DNA from: Micropterus salmoides
Lineage: Eukaryota; Chordata; Actinopteri; Centrarchiformes; Centrarchidae
Direction: 5' to 3'
Length of the DNA: 64,000 nucleotides
Assembly (NCBI RefSeq): GCF_014851395.1
Contig: NW_024040040.1
Coordinates: 20,999,000 to 21,062,999 of the forward strand
Part shown: one piece after another, positions 23,638-34,566 of the stretch
Layout: the number at the start of each line of letters is the position of its first letter
Numbering within the stretch: position 1 is the stretch's first letter
Notes under the pieces: model-generated
Told to the model about the DNA's origin: nothing
Database searches by the model: none
What the model saw: the letters and a program-made list of their open reading frames with translations, nothing else
Program-made: the position numbers and the translations under genes

Positions 23638-24137
23638 NNNNNNNNNNNNNNNNNNNNNNNNNNNNNNNNNNNNNNNNNNNNNNNNNNNNNNNNNNNNNNN
23701 NNNNNNNNNNNNNNNNNNNNNNNNNNNNNNNNNNNNNNNNNNNNNNNNNNNNNNNNNNNNNNNNNNNNNNNNNNNNNNNNNNNNNNNNNNNNNNNNNNNN
23801 NNNNNNNNNNNNNNNNNNNNNNNNNNNNNNNNNNNNNNNNNNNNNNNNNNNNNNNNNNNNNNNNNNNNNNNNNNNNNNNNNNNNNNNNNNNNNNNNNNNN
23901 NNNNNNNNNNNNNNNNNNNNNNNNNNNNNNNNNNNNNNNNNNNNNNNNNNNNNNNNNNNNNNNNNNNNNNNNNNNNNNNNNNNNNNNNNNNNNNNNNNNN
24001 NNNNNNNNNNNNNNNNNNNNNNNNNNNNNNNNNNNNNNNNNNNNNNNNNNNNNNNNNNNNNNNNNNNNNNNNNNNNNNNNNNNNNNNNNNNNNNNNNNNN
24101 NNNNNNNNNNNNNNNNNNNNNNNNNNNNNNNNNNNNN
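23638..24137. other. Assembly gap, exactly 500 N
   Basis: Five hundred N, the same size as the gap at 51138-51637. This is a placeholder of unknown true length. Open frames crossing it are meaningless. Confidence 0.99.
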
Positions 24138-26343
24138 TATCATATGGCTTTTTATTTTTATGTAATGCCCAGATTTACCACGGGGTTCTTGACTAGCCAG
24201 AACAGGATGTTCAGCAGTCTTACACTGTTTCATTGCAGGTCTTGCATTCAACCATAGTGGCTAGTTTGCCCTTGACAATAAGGTTTTAGTAAAAAGTCTC
24301 ATCACTGCTGCGACCTCTTTTTTGAGACCATGCTGTTTCTATTTTTTTTTCTAGTGTCCCCTTCCATAGCATTTTTCAGAGACACTACAAAAGAGGAAAA
24401 CAGATTGCCATCGATAACCCAAACTCTAGGGTTAACTCGTAATTTTCATTACATTTGTTATGTAGTAAATCTACAACTGCAAAGCAATTTAGTGATCCCT
24501 ACCATGTAGTGATCAAATGTCAATGCTCTCTCTCTCTTCCCCATATTTAAAATGTGTAAAACTAATACCGCAAAACTCATCAGGATCAATCTTCTATGTG
24601 TAAGTTAACATGTTGCAAATTTTACCCTTGCTACTAAGAGTTAGTACAGGACATGCAACATTAGTCCTCATTTTCCGAGCTGCTTTCTGAGCTGCTTTTG
24701 TCAAGCTTTGTGAGACGTGAAAGCATTTATTTCAGCCCCACAATGTTTCTACATCACTGAAAAGAGCATGTGAAAATCTAGTTTTGGGGAGAAGTCTGTT
24801 TTTGCTTGTGATAAGCTAACCCAAATGGCACCATCAAAACTTATAGTTTCACATTTAAAAAATCCTGCCCCGCCTTCATACTATTTACTTGTTTTGTGAA
24901 GCACATGCAGGAAGGATTGAATTACAATCAGCAGTGGTTTTACATGTCAACATTAGGTTATTGCAGAACAACAAAGAAGCCCCCTGCTGTGAAGAAGCAT
25001 TTTGAGTAACAGAATTACATATCATGACAAATACATTAGTATGTACCACCGGTTGTTGTGGCACTAAAAACTGAGTTGATGGCTCACTATGACTCTGAAC
25101 TGATAGTAAAACACATACTTTTGTATTTGTATTGTGTATTTACCATGGGGTTCATGCCCTTCCCTTCTCATGTTCGCCTGTTTGTACCTCTCGTCTGTGT
25201 TCTTGTTACACGGTGCAAAAGAAAAAATCTTATCCATTCTAACCAAAACAATACATATGTATAAATATTTACAACTTTACTACAAGTGTTATGTCAGTTA
25301 CAGGATATTATAAATCTAAAACTTCAAAGCAATGTTAATTACATTTTCATTAGCTTCAGAATATTCTACAGCAACTGGCTAGGAGGTGTATTAAGTCATC
25401 TGGAAAGGGAGATCATGAAAGTGATGGCAATTTTTAGTGAAGTTATATGTTATGGGCACTTATCTGACCAAATACCAGTCTAAAGTGAAAAGGGCAAATG
25501 CTTGAGTGACAAAAACAATGCAAAGCAGGAGAGCAAGAGTCAGAGAGACCAACTGACATAGGTTTATATGGGGACAAGCAGCTGTACTGTCCAACAAAAT
25601 ACTAATGAAGACACTAATTTTAAATTTAAAGTTTGGTGATGTTGACACTGACTTGCATTAAAATAGCTTTAAAAGCGGCTTGCTAGTTAAACATTTCTAT
25701 TGGGGCATACCTGTAGAGATGTGCCTTCCAGAGCGGTTTTAATATATTGTGGTGGAAAATAAAAACATGTATTAAGAATATATTTAACATAATAATTTAA
25801 TAGAAATACGGTAGCTTTGCTTAGCCTACATGCAATTAATCAATCGCCTGACTCTCTCCATCCCTGCAGAATGTACAGGCTAGTATACCACCATATAGTT
25901 GATCATGTGTTATACGCTAATTCCAACGTTTCTTTTCTTGATTCCCATGTGGAGAGACAAAACTTTTTAAATGACGTGTACATTTTGACTGGTTTTCCAC
26001 AAATGTAGCAGTAGGTTATATTACTTACTAAAGGGGATGTCTTTAAAGACTGTATGCACTGATCGTCACCAGTTTCAGCACTATCCTTAACAGACGTGTC
26101 TTCAGTATTTCCATTAAGAGCTTTAGCCCAAACTCCTGGTACTTGTACTTGCTTCATTTCCCTACAAGTGTTTTCACTCTGTGTTGTGTTGACTGCAGTC
26201 TTAGGGTTGGACATTTTAATATTAAGTTCTTCTGAGGGTTGCAAATATTTTGAACGTCCTGCTGTGCTTTCCCATGAACTAGTCTGATTGACTGTAAGAA
26301 TCAGGTATTCCTCCTCTGATAAATTCTATTCACTTGGACTTGG
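24138..26343 (+). repeat. Left arm of large inverted repeat
   Basis: From its first base after the gap this arm matches, inverted, the sequence ending at 27950. Identity is above 99 percent by eye; differences include one base near 24870 and one near 26240. The arm carries 718 bp (25470-26187) that the other arm lacks. The inner end is at 26343, leaving a spacer of 117 bp before the right arm. Confidence 0.93.
25903..26244 (-). CDS. Hypothetical frame, possible exon with CX2C motif
   Basis: A 113-codon frame, polar in its first 80 residues, ends with YCYICGKPVKMYTSFKKFC and a basic helix-like stretch. The CX2C followed by a later cysteine hints at a zinc-binding fold. I cannot name a family. 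Most of the frame lies in the 718-bp segment found only in the left arm. It may be an exon of a decayed transposon or chance; there is no splice or promoter support. Confidence 0.2.
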   Translation of the reverse strand: MQPSEELNIKMSNPKTAVNTTQSENTCREMKQVQVPGVWAKALNGNTEDTSVKDSAETGDDQCIQSLKTSPLVSNITYCYICGKPVKMYTSFKKFCLSTWESRKETLELAYNT

Positions 26344-26460
26344 CAAAAATCTATATTTAAGCTTAAACATGTTAATAGTTAGGTAGGCTCGTAAGTATCA
26401 TTGTGGAATTATTCTCAAAGTTATGTACTCACTAAGACCTTTTTAAGCTTTTTTTAAGAA

Positions 26461-27950
26461 CCAAGTCCAAGTGAATAGAATTTATCAGAGGAGGAATACC
26501 TGATTCTTACAGTCAATCAGACTAGTTCATGGGAAAGCACAGCAGGACGTTCAAAATATTTGTAACCCTCAGAAGAACTTAATATTAAAATGTCCAACCC
26601 TAAGACTGCAGTCAACGGTCAGATAAGTGCCCATAACATATAACTTCACTAAAAATTGCCATCACTTTCATGATCTCCCTTTCCAGATGACTTAATACAC
26701 CTCCTAGCCAGTTGCTGTAGAATATTCTGAAGCTAATGAAAATGTAATTAACATTGCTTTGAAGTTTTAGATTTATAATATCCTGTAACTGACATAACAC
26801 TTGTAGTAAAGTTGTAAATATTTATACATATGTATTGTTTTGGTTAGAATGGATAAGATTTTTTCTTTTGCACCGTGTAACAAGAACACAGACGAGAGGT
26901 ACAAACAGGCGAACATGAGAAGGGAAGGGCATGAACCCCATGGTAAATACACAATACAAATACAAAAGTATGTGTTTTACTATCAGTTCAGAGTCATAGT
27001 GAGCCATCAACTCAGTTTTTAGTGCCACAACAACCGGTGGTACATACTAATGTATTTGTCATGATATGTAATTCTGTTACTCAAAATGCTTCTTCACAGC
27101 AGGGGGCTTCTTTGTTGTTCTGCAATAACCTAATGTTGACATGTAAAACCACTGCTGATTGTAATTCAATCCTTCCTGCATGTGCTTCACAAAACAAGTA
27201 AATAGTATGAAGGCAGGGGCAGGATTTTTTAAATGTGAAACTATAAGTTTTGATGGTGCCATTTGGGTTAGCTTATCACAAGCAAAAACAGACTTCTCCC
27301 CAAAACTAGATTTTCACATGCTCTTTTCAGTGATGTAGAAACATTGTGGGGCTGAAATAAATGCTTTCACGTCTCACAAAGCTTGACAAAAGCAGCTCAG
27401 AAAGCAGCTCGGAAAATGAGGACTAATGTTGCATGTCCTGTACTAACTCTTAGTAGCAAGGGTAAAATTTGCAACATGTTAACTTACACATAGAAGATTG
27501 ATCCTGATGAGTTTTGCGGTATTAGTTTTACACATTTTAAATATGGGGAAGAGAGAGAGAGCATTGACATTTGATCACTACATGGTAGGGATCACTAAAT
27601 TGCTTTGCAGTTGTAGATTTACTACATAACAAATGTAATGAAAATTACGAGTTAACCCTAGAGTTTGGGTTATCGATGGCAATCTGTTTTCCTCTTTTGT
27701 AGTGTCTCTGAAAAATGCTATGGAAGGGGACACTAGAAAAAAAAATAGAAACAGCATGGTCTCAAAAAAGAGGTCGCAGCAGTGATGAGACTTTTTACTA
27801 AAACCTTATTGTCAAGGGCAAACTAGCCACTATGGTTGAATGCAAGACCTGCAATGAAACAGTGTAAGACTGCTGAACATCCTGTTCTGGCTAGTCAAGA
27901 ACCCCGTGGTAAATCTGGGCATTACATAAAAATAAAAAGCCATATGATAG
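26461..27950 (-). repeat. Right arm of large inverted repeat
   Basis: This is the reverse complement of 24138-26343 without 25470-26187. The junction in this arm joins CTGACC directly to GTTGACTGCAG, with no target duplication, so it looks like a deletion (or an insertion in the other arm without duplication). Short identical frames appear on opposite strands in the two arms because of the inversion; none has a recognisable product. Confidence 0.93.
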
Positions 27951-29889
27951 ATATTGTTACAGACTTTTGTTGTTGAAGCTGCTGGTTCCTGTTGAGCTTT
28001 GGAACGTGCAATAAGTGTTATTAGCACAGATCACGGTTGAGCCAAAATAAAGAAGCTGATTTTTATTCTTTTACCTATAGGAGATTTATTATAACCTTAT
28101 TTTCAACAGAAAACTACTGTCCTGTTATGTCAACAAAGTAGCTAACTAGCATTTGAATACTTCATCCCCAAGGGAAGGGTTCTGGATTTCATGACCTCTG
28201 TAATAGTCTAATAAACCCTAATTAGCAAAAGGCAGCTGGTTCTCAGTAGAAGGCTCAAACTTTAGCTCTTGAAGTTTCCAGTTGATGAAGTTGTAAACTA
28301 TATATTTTTTTATAATTCTTTAGCTTTTTTTACTAAAGGGAAAGAGGAGGCCTGTTAGTGTGACTAGTGACTTAGTTATGAGTAAGGCTTTAGTTTAGAA
28401 TGAGGGACATAGTCTATATGTTACTGAAAGACTACATTTAGAAGTAGTAGTTCAGTAGTAGTAGTTTTTTTTTTTGCTACATAAGAATTGTCCTTATTTT
28501 GTAAGTGTAACTAAAAATTAATATTTAGTTTAGATTACAATATTCTCTTAATAGAAATACCCCATTCTTTTATTCATCCATGCTGGAGTGTCGCTCCATG
28601 CTAGCTAAGAAGGAACTAAGAGGGAACTCCGTGTCATTACATGCCAGCCAACAATGGACGTTTCTGTAATGCAGTCAATAAATAAAGTGCAATCCTATAA
28701 AATTTAGATTGAAGAAACAAGTACATTGCAAAATTGATAGAAATCTTGTCTATAACTGGTCAATTTCATTTCACAATATTTGGGGACAGAATTATACCAA
28801 AGGTTTAGTAAAAGTTGATAAACCTGTTTTAGTGATTACTTAAAAAAAATAGGATCATGCTGCTGAGCATTTTAGTCCTAATTATAATTATGAAGAGCAA
28901 ATACAAAATAAGATAAAGATGAAGGCCCTTTAAAAAGGCCTACTTCACCAAATGACCAAGCACCACAGACAAACCTGAAGAGAAAGTTTAAATGACTGCA
29001 CTAGTGTAATAAGACATTTTATATAATTGAACCCTGGATAAAGTACCTTTTGCTGCTAATACTGCAATCCTTGATATTTGTGCATGCATCCAAGTTATTT
29101 CTGAATAACAGGTAAAACTGTAAATTCTCAATGAAGTGGCCCTGAATATTTTTGTATCACAGAGAAATGTTTAAATATTACTAACACTGATGTTAAAATT
29201 TCCATTTTTGAAAGAAACAAGAAGTCTTTAACAGATACAAACACTCATTAGCTGAAAAAAATTAACCGCATGGAGGTCCCCTCTTTGGTAGGTAGATACT
29301 GCTCAAGGATCCAAGTGCCCTCTTGGCAATTTCTTGAAGACAATGTTCTCGTTTTATTTTCACAGACCCCATCATTGGCCTATGGTAACCCCTCCTAGTC
29401 TCTTATCATTGGCTCAGGGTAACTCTGCCCACCCTCTTATTTTGTATGTGACGGCATGTGGGAAATAACTGGTGAGGGGTTGGGGGCCGTTACTTCTGGT
29501 ACAACCAGATTATTAGATAGTCTGCAGTTCCAAACTCTTGTCTCCGGCTGATAAAAATAGGTTCCTGTTTCGAAAACGAACTCTGTCTGATAAACCCAGA
29601 CCGTTTTTAACAACCGGAGTCTGGGGTTATAGATAACTCTATTCCATAACTGGTCTACAAGATTACCTGAAGATGCTAATGACAGTTAAAACACACAACT
29701 TGATGTGGCTCATTGAGAAAACAGAGGGAGGGGAGGGATGGAAGGAGGTGCGGGGGGAGGAGCACATTCCTCAATTCACCCCACAGCCTATGCTACACCA
29801 GAAAGAGAGAGGACAGAGAAGAAGGAACACAGACTCTAGAAGGATTAAAGTTTTAAGACTCACAAGTTTAAGACTAGGCTACATCTTTT
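27951..29889. other. Unassigned non-coding stretch
   Basis: AT-rich sequence outside the palindrome. I see no exon, RNA gene or known repeat. A short plus-strand frame at 29673-29891 is purine-rich and unsupported. Confidence 0.45.
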
Positions 29890-30746
29890 GAGTGATAATG
29901 ATAGCAAGTTTGTAAGACAAATCACTAGCAAAGATTTTACAAAGTTTAATTTTGGAACTCTCTTATATTAACTCTTATTTTGCTGCATGCTGTTGAAGGT
30001 AATTTAAAATGCTGTTTAATTTTAACTCACTGTTATACTATTTTAATGTAATTATTTCAATTTATTCTTTAGTTCTTTAATGATGGTAAGTTTGTCACAC
30101 AAAGCTTTAGCAAAGATTTTGAAGGTAATTAAAATGCTGTTTAATTTTAACTCACTGTTATACTATTTTAATGTAATTATTTCAATTTATTCTTTAGTTC
30201 TTTAATGATGGTAAGTTTGCCACACAAAGCTTTAGCAAAGATTTTGAAGGTAATTAAAAAATCTGTTTAATTTTAACTCACTGTTATACTATTTTACTGT
30301 AATTATTTCATTTTATTCTTTAGTTCTTTAATGATGGTAAATTTGTCACACAAAGCTTTAGCAAAGATTTTACTTTAGTTTAACTTCAGTTTAATTTTGG
30401 ATCTCACTCTTATTTTACTGCATGCTGTTGAAGGTAATTTATAATGCTGTTTAATTTTTACTCACCGTTATACCATTTTACTGCTTTACTGTCATTATTT
30501 CAATTTATTCTTCACTTGTTTAATGATGGTAAGTTTGTCACACAAAGCTTTAGCAAAGATTTTGAAGGTAATTAAAAAATCTGTTTAATTTTAACTCACT
30601 GTTATACTATTTTACTGTAATTATTTCAATTTATTCTTCACTTGTTTAATGATGGTAAGTTTGTCACACAAAGCTTTAGCAAAGATTTTGAAGGTAATTT
30701 AAAAATTTGTTTAATTTTAACTCACTGTTATACTATTTTACTGTAA
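29890..30746 (+). repeat. Minisatellite, 125-126 bp unit, about six units (left part)
   Basis: The units contain TTTAATGATGGTAAGTTTG followed by TCACACAAAGC, TTTTAACTCACTG and ATTTCAATTTATTC. Repeat starts near 30071, 30196 and 30322 give 125-126 bp spacing. One longer unit of about 192 bp precedes 30514, and the next start is 30639. The array stops abruptly at the head of repeat copy 4, and the missing remainder of the unit reappears at 59485. Confidence 0.9.
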
Positions 30747-31007
30747 TTAGGGCCCGAGCACGACCGTGCGAGGTCCCTATTGAATTTGCTCGGATTATAT
30801 ATATATATATATATATTTTTAGGGCCCGAGCACGACCGTGCGAGGTCCCTATTGAATTTGCTCGGATTATATATATATATATATTTTTTTTTAGGGCCCG
30901 AGCACGACCGTGTGAGGTCCCTATTGAATTTGCTCGGATTATTTATTTATTTTTTTTATTAGGGCCCGAGCACGACCGTGCGAGGTCCCTATTGAAATTG
31001 CTCGGAT

Positions 31008-31010
<3 letters not shown>
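30747..31010 (+). repeat. Four tandem head units separated by variable TA/T tracts
   Basis: AGGGCCCGAGCACG starts at 30749, 30821, 30893 and 30961. Each unit is about 49 bp and is followed by its own (TA)n, (TA)n plus T, or T/A-rich spacer. The units differ by single bases (for example GTGTGAGG versus GTGCGAGG), so they are not simple copying artefacts. Confidence 0.9.
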
Positions 31011-31042
<32 letters not shown>

Positions 31043-31539
31043 CTGCAAAGTAGGCCCAAATGACATGGCCTAAACATACTTGAAAACTCACCAAAATTTG
31101 CAAACATGTCAGAACCGGTGAAAAATTTCGTATTCTACAAGTTTCGCACATGGGCGTGGCAAAATGACTCGCTAGCGCCACCTAGAAAATTGGAAATGAT
31201 TAGCCCCTCGTTCACGTTCAACCTACATGTACGAAATTTTCTGGGGACATGTATCGTATCAAGACGCACAAAAAAGCCTCAAGAACCCATAGCCTAAAGT
31301 CAACAGGAAGTCGGCCATTTTGAATTTTATGGCCATTTTTGGATGATTTACATACTTCGTACTTTAACGAACTCCTCCTAGGGATTTAGTCGGATCGACG
31401 TCAAATTTGTGCTGTGCCTTCTAAAGGCATTGACGATGAAAAGTTGTGCTATTTGCGCGTTTTCGTCAATGGGCGTGTCCGTGGCGTCGATGATTCGCAA
31501 TGAAACAGGAAGTTGTTGTAACTTCAGTGTACATGCTCA

Positions 31540-32960
31540 CATCCGGACCAAACTGTACATGTAGGATGAGAGTCCCGCCCTGAACACATGTACATGCCGA
31601 CATTCACCCACAGTCATAGCGCCACCTGCTGGCAACAGAAAGTGACCTTTAACGAAGCAGCCCCCGCCGCACGTTTCACCTACGTGCACGAATTTTCTGT
31701 GGTACGTGTATCTTGTCCAGACGCACAAAAAAGTCTCTTGGAGCCATAGCCTAAACCCAACAGGAAGTCGGCCATTTTGAATTTTACGTCAAATTTTGGA
31801 TGATTTACACACTTCGTACTTTAACGAACTCCTCCTAGTGATTTAGTCCGACCGACCTCAAATTTGTGCTGTGCCTTCTAAAGGCATTGAAGATGAAAAG
31901 TTGTGCTATTTGCAAGTTTTCGTCAATGGGCGTGTCCGTGGCGTGGCGTCAAAGATCAGCTCTTCGCCATGACACGGAAGTTGTCGTAACTTCAGTGTAC
32001 ATGCTCACATCTGGACCAAACTGTACATGTAGGATGAGAGTCCCGCCCTGAACACATGTACATGCTGACATTCACCCACAGTCATAGCGCCACCTGCTGG
32101 CAACAGGAAGTGAATTTTAACGAAGCAGCCCCCGCCGCACGTTTTACCTACGTGCACGAATTTTCTGTGGTACATGTATCTTGTCCAGACGCACAAAAAA
32201 GTCTCTTGGAGCCATAGCCTAAACCCAACAGGAAGTCGGCCATTTTGAATTTTACGTCAAATTTTGGATGATTTACACACTTCGTATTTTAACTAACTCC
32301 TCCTAGGGATTTAGTCCGACCGACCTCAAATTTCTGCTGTGCCTTCTAAAGGCATTGAAGATGAAAAGTTGTGCTATCTGTGAATTTTCGTCAATGGGCG
32401 TGTCCATGGCGTGGCGTCAAAGATCAAGTCTTTGCCATGACACAGGAAGTTGTTGTAACTTCAGTGTATATGCTCACATCTGCACCAAACTGTACATGTA
32501 GGATGAGAGTCCCGCCCTGAACACATGTACATGCTCACATTCACCCACAGTCATAGCGCCACCTGCTGGCAACAGGAAGTGACTTTTAACGAAGCAGCCC
32601 CCGCCGCACGTTTCACCTACGTGCACGAATTTTCTGTGGTACGTGTATCTTGTCCAGACGCACAAAAAAGCCTCTTGGAGCGATGCCCTAAAACCAACAG
32701 GAAGTCGGCCATTTTGAATTTTACGTCAAATTTTGGATGGTTTACACACTTCGTACTTTAACGAACTCCTCCTAGGGATTTAGTCCGACCGACCTCAAAT
32801 TTGTGCTGTGCCTTCTAAAGGCATTGAAGATGAAAAGTTGTGCTATTTGCGAGTTTTCGTCAATGGGTGTGTCCGTGGCGTGGCGTCAAAGATCAACTCT
32901 TCGCCATGACACAGGAAGTTGTTGTAACTTCAGTGTACATGCTCACATCTGAACCAAACT
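31540..32960 (+). repeat. Tandem array of 468-bp subunits in copy 4
   Basis: The same landmarks recur at a spacing of 468-469 bp: CATAGCGCCACCTGCTGGC, GTCGGCCATTTTGAATTTTA and CTCCTCCTAGGGATTTAGTC. An identical 63-codon minus-strand frame starts at 31728, 32196 and 32665; it is a by-product of the repeat, not a gene. Copies 8 and 9 carry two subunits, copy 2 one, copies 1 and 5 none complete. Confidence 0.88.
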
Positions 32961-34566
32961 TTACGTGCTTGATAACTCAAGGGGTCATCTTCTCTGCTAT
33001 TGGTGGACCAGTCAGACAGGAGAGCTCCTACTCTGCCTGCAGACATCAACAATCTTGCCCCTCACACAGTCAGATGGCTTCCTTCAGTGCACTGAGGTGT
33101 TTAACAACTCTGAAGACAGTACTACCAGCAATGTATTCCTTCTCTTTTATGTAGACGCTCCGACAGACAGTGCTTTCAGTTTGCTGCATGCATGGACACA
33201 GAACTGCGGTATAGGGAGAAGCACACGGTCAGCTGGCTGCAGCTAAATCTGGAGTGCACTCGTATTCAATTCTGTATGGTAAATTCAGTTTTAACGGAGC
33301 AGAGCGAGCTGACAGGCAGAGTTAGAGACTTTTTCTGTCCGTTTCTCTTTACAAAGACGCATGTTGCAGTCAGAGTCTTCTCTGAGATGCGAGCACGACA
33401 TACAACACAATTTATCAAATTACACATCGGATATACAGTATGAAAATAAGATTGATTGGATTATACTCACAGGACGTATAAAACCTGTTACATGCGTCTA
33501 TTAAAAGTAAAGTAACACAAAAATGTCAGGGACATTACTTAGATTTAAGTACTGCAGTTGTACATTTGAAATACCTTCCTACCTTTCTGATAGGAAGCCT
33601 TCTTGAGGTGGTATAAAACATTTCTTCTTATATTCTGATTTGAGTTGTGGACAACTATGACCACATGAATTAAAAAAACATTTCACTGCCCAAGTCAGCT
33701 ATAACACAAGTCTTGTTCATCAGACTACATGCTGTACAGTATTTGTGGACAGATTTTGTCCCAGGATTTATTATGCATTTCTTTTTCTTCGTTGCATGAT
33801 TTAGAATAATAAGGTGAGAAATGGGTCTATTCTGAGTTCATCCTGCACTGCAGCAGCTAATAAAGTCCATTTAATCCCAAAAACGCTTTTCTTTTAGGCA
33901 GGCTGGAGCAGAAAACAACTCACCTTTCTCAAGTTGTACAGTAATGTCACATGTGTATGAAGGTGGATCAAACAAGCTAATCTTAAATGTCAAAGTAGAG
34001 AGGAGCCTAGTAGGCCTATTTATTTTCATTCATTACACAATATGAATGAGCTATGCAGACAGTTGTAAAGAAAGAACATCTTTTTCTTCTGTTCTCTACT
34101 TGTTATAGTTACACAGTATTAGGGGTGTGGGCTGTATTAAAAGTATCCACTGTTCTCCCATGCTCTAACACACAGTAACGATGAAATGTGTGCTGTTCTC
34201 ACATTCTTCCTCTGTATGTACACATAAACAACAAGGCAGGGAAATATAAAAGGAATTTATTTTATTGTTTAGATACAATATTGTTCAGTGTACATGCTCA
34301 CATCTGAAACAAACTTTACGTGCTTGATAACTCTCCCACCCCGCAGACATCTACACGCCAATACCGATTTATATTCATAGCGGCAAGTGCTATGTAGCTC
34401 CACATAGGGGACACAGGAAGTGACATATAACACCTTCATGCGGCGTCGAAACCGCGTAGGAAATTCACAGCCGCACCGGCAGAGCTCCAGAATATGCAAC
34501 ACGGCCGGCTCACGCGCGGACGCGCTACAAGTGCGAGGGCCCGCCCAACGCTGCTTGCAGCTTTAA

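Larger units (their letters stand above)
30747..34566 (+). mobile_element. GGGCCC-head composite repeat, copy 4 (complete, longest)
   Basis: Head to tail: four head units, a poly-T tract (31011-31042), the CTGCAAAGTAGGCCCAAATG boundary, three full 468-bp subunits, the internal module, and the tail ending GCTTGCAGCTTTAA. Here CTTGATAACTC is fused directly to AAGGGGTCATC (about 32970), removing some 406 bp that copies 8 and 9 have, including the (AAAT)n stretch and the ATGCAAAT motif. The same junction is seen in copy 6. No transposase is seen. Confidence 0.9.

Noticed and set aside
23544..24251. Long minus-strand frame of 235 codons
   Set aside because: It consists mostly of N from the 500-base gap.
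25058..27028. Identical 60-68 codon frames on opposite strands
   Set aside because: They mirror each other through the inverted repeat and show no protein family.
31537..32665. Repeated 63-codon frames starting MCVWTRYTYHRKF
   Set aside because: They recur with the 468-bp tandem subunit; there is no start context, domain or independent support.
30747..34566. Helitron assignment for the GGGCCC-head element
   Set aside because: A tail hairpin is present, but the CTRR terminus and the TC start are missing and no Rep/helicase is seen; left unclassified.
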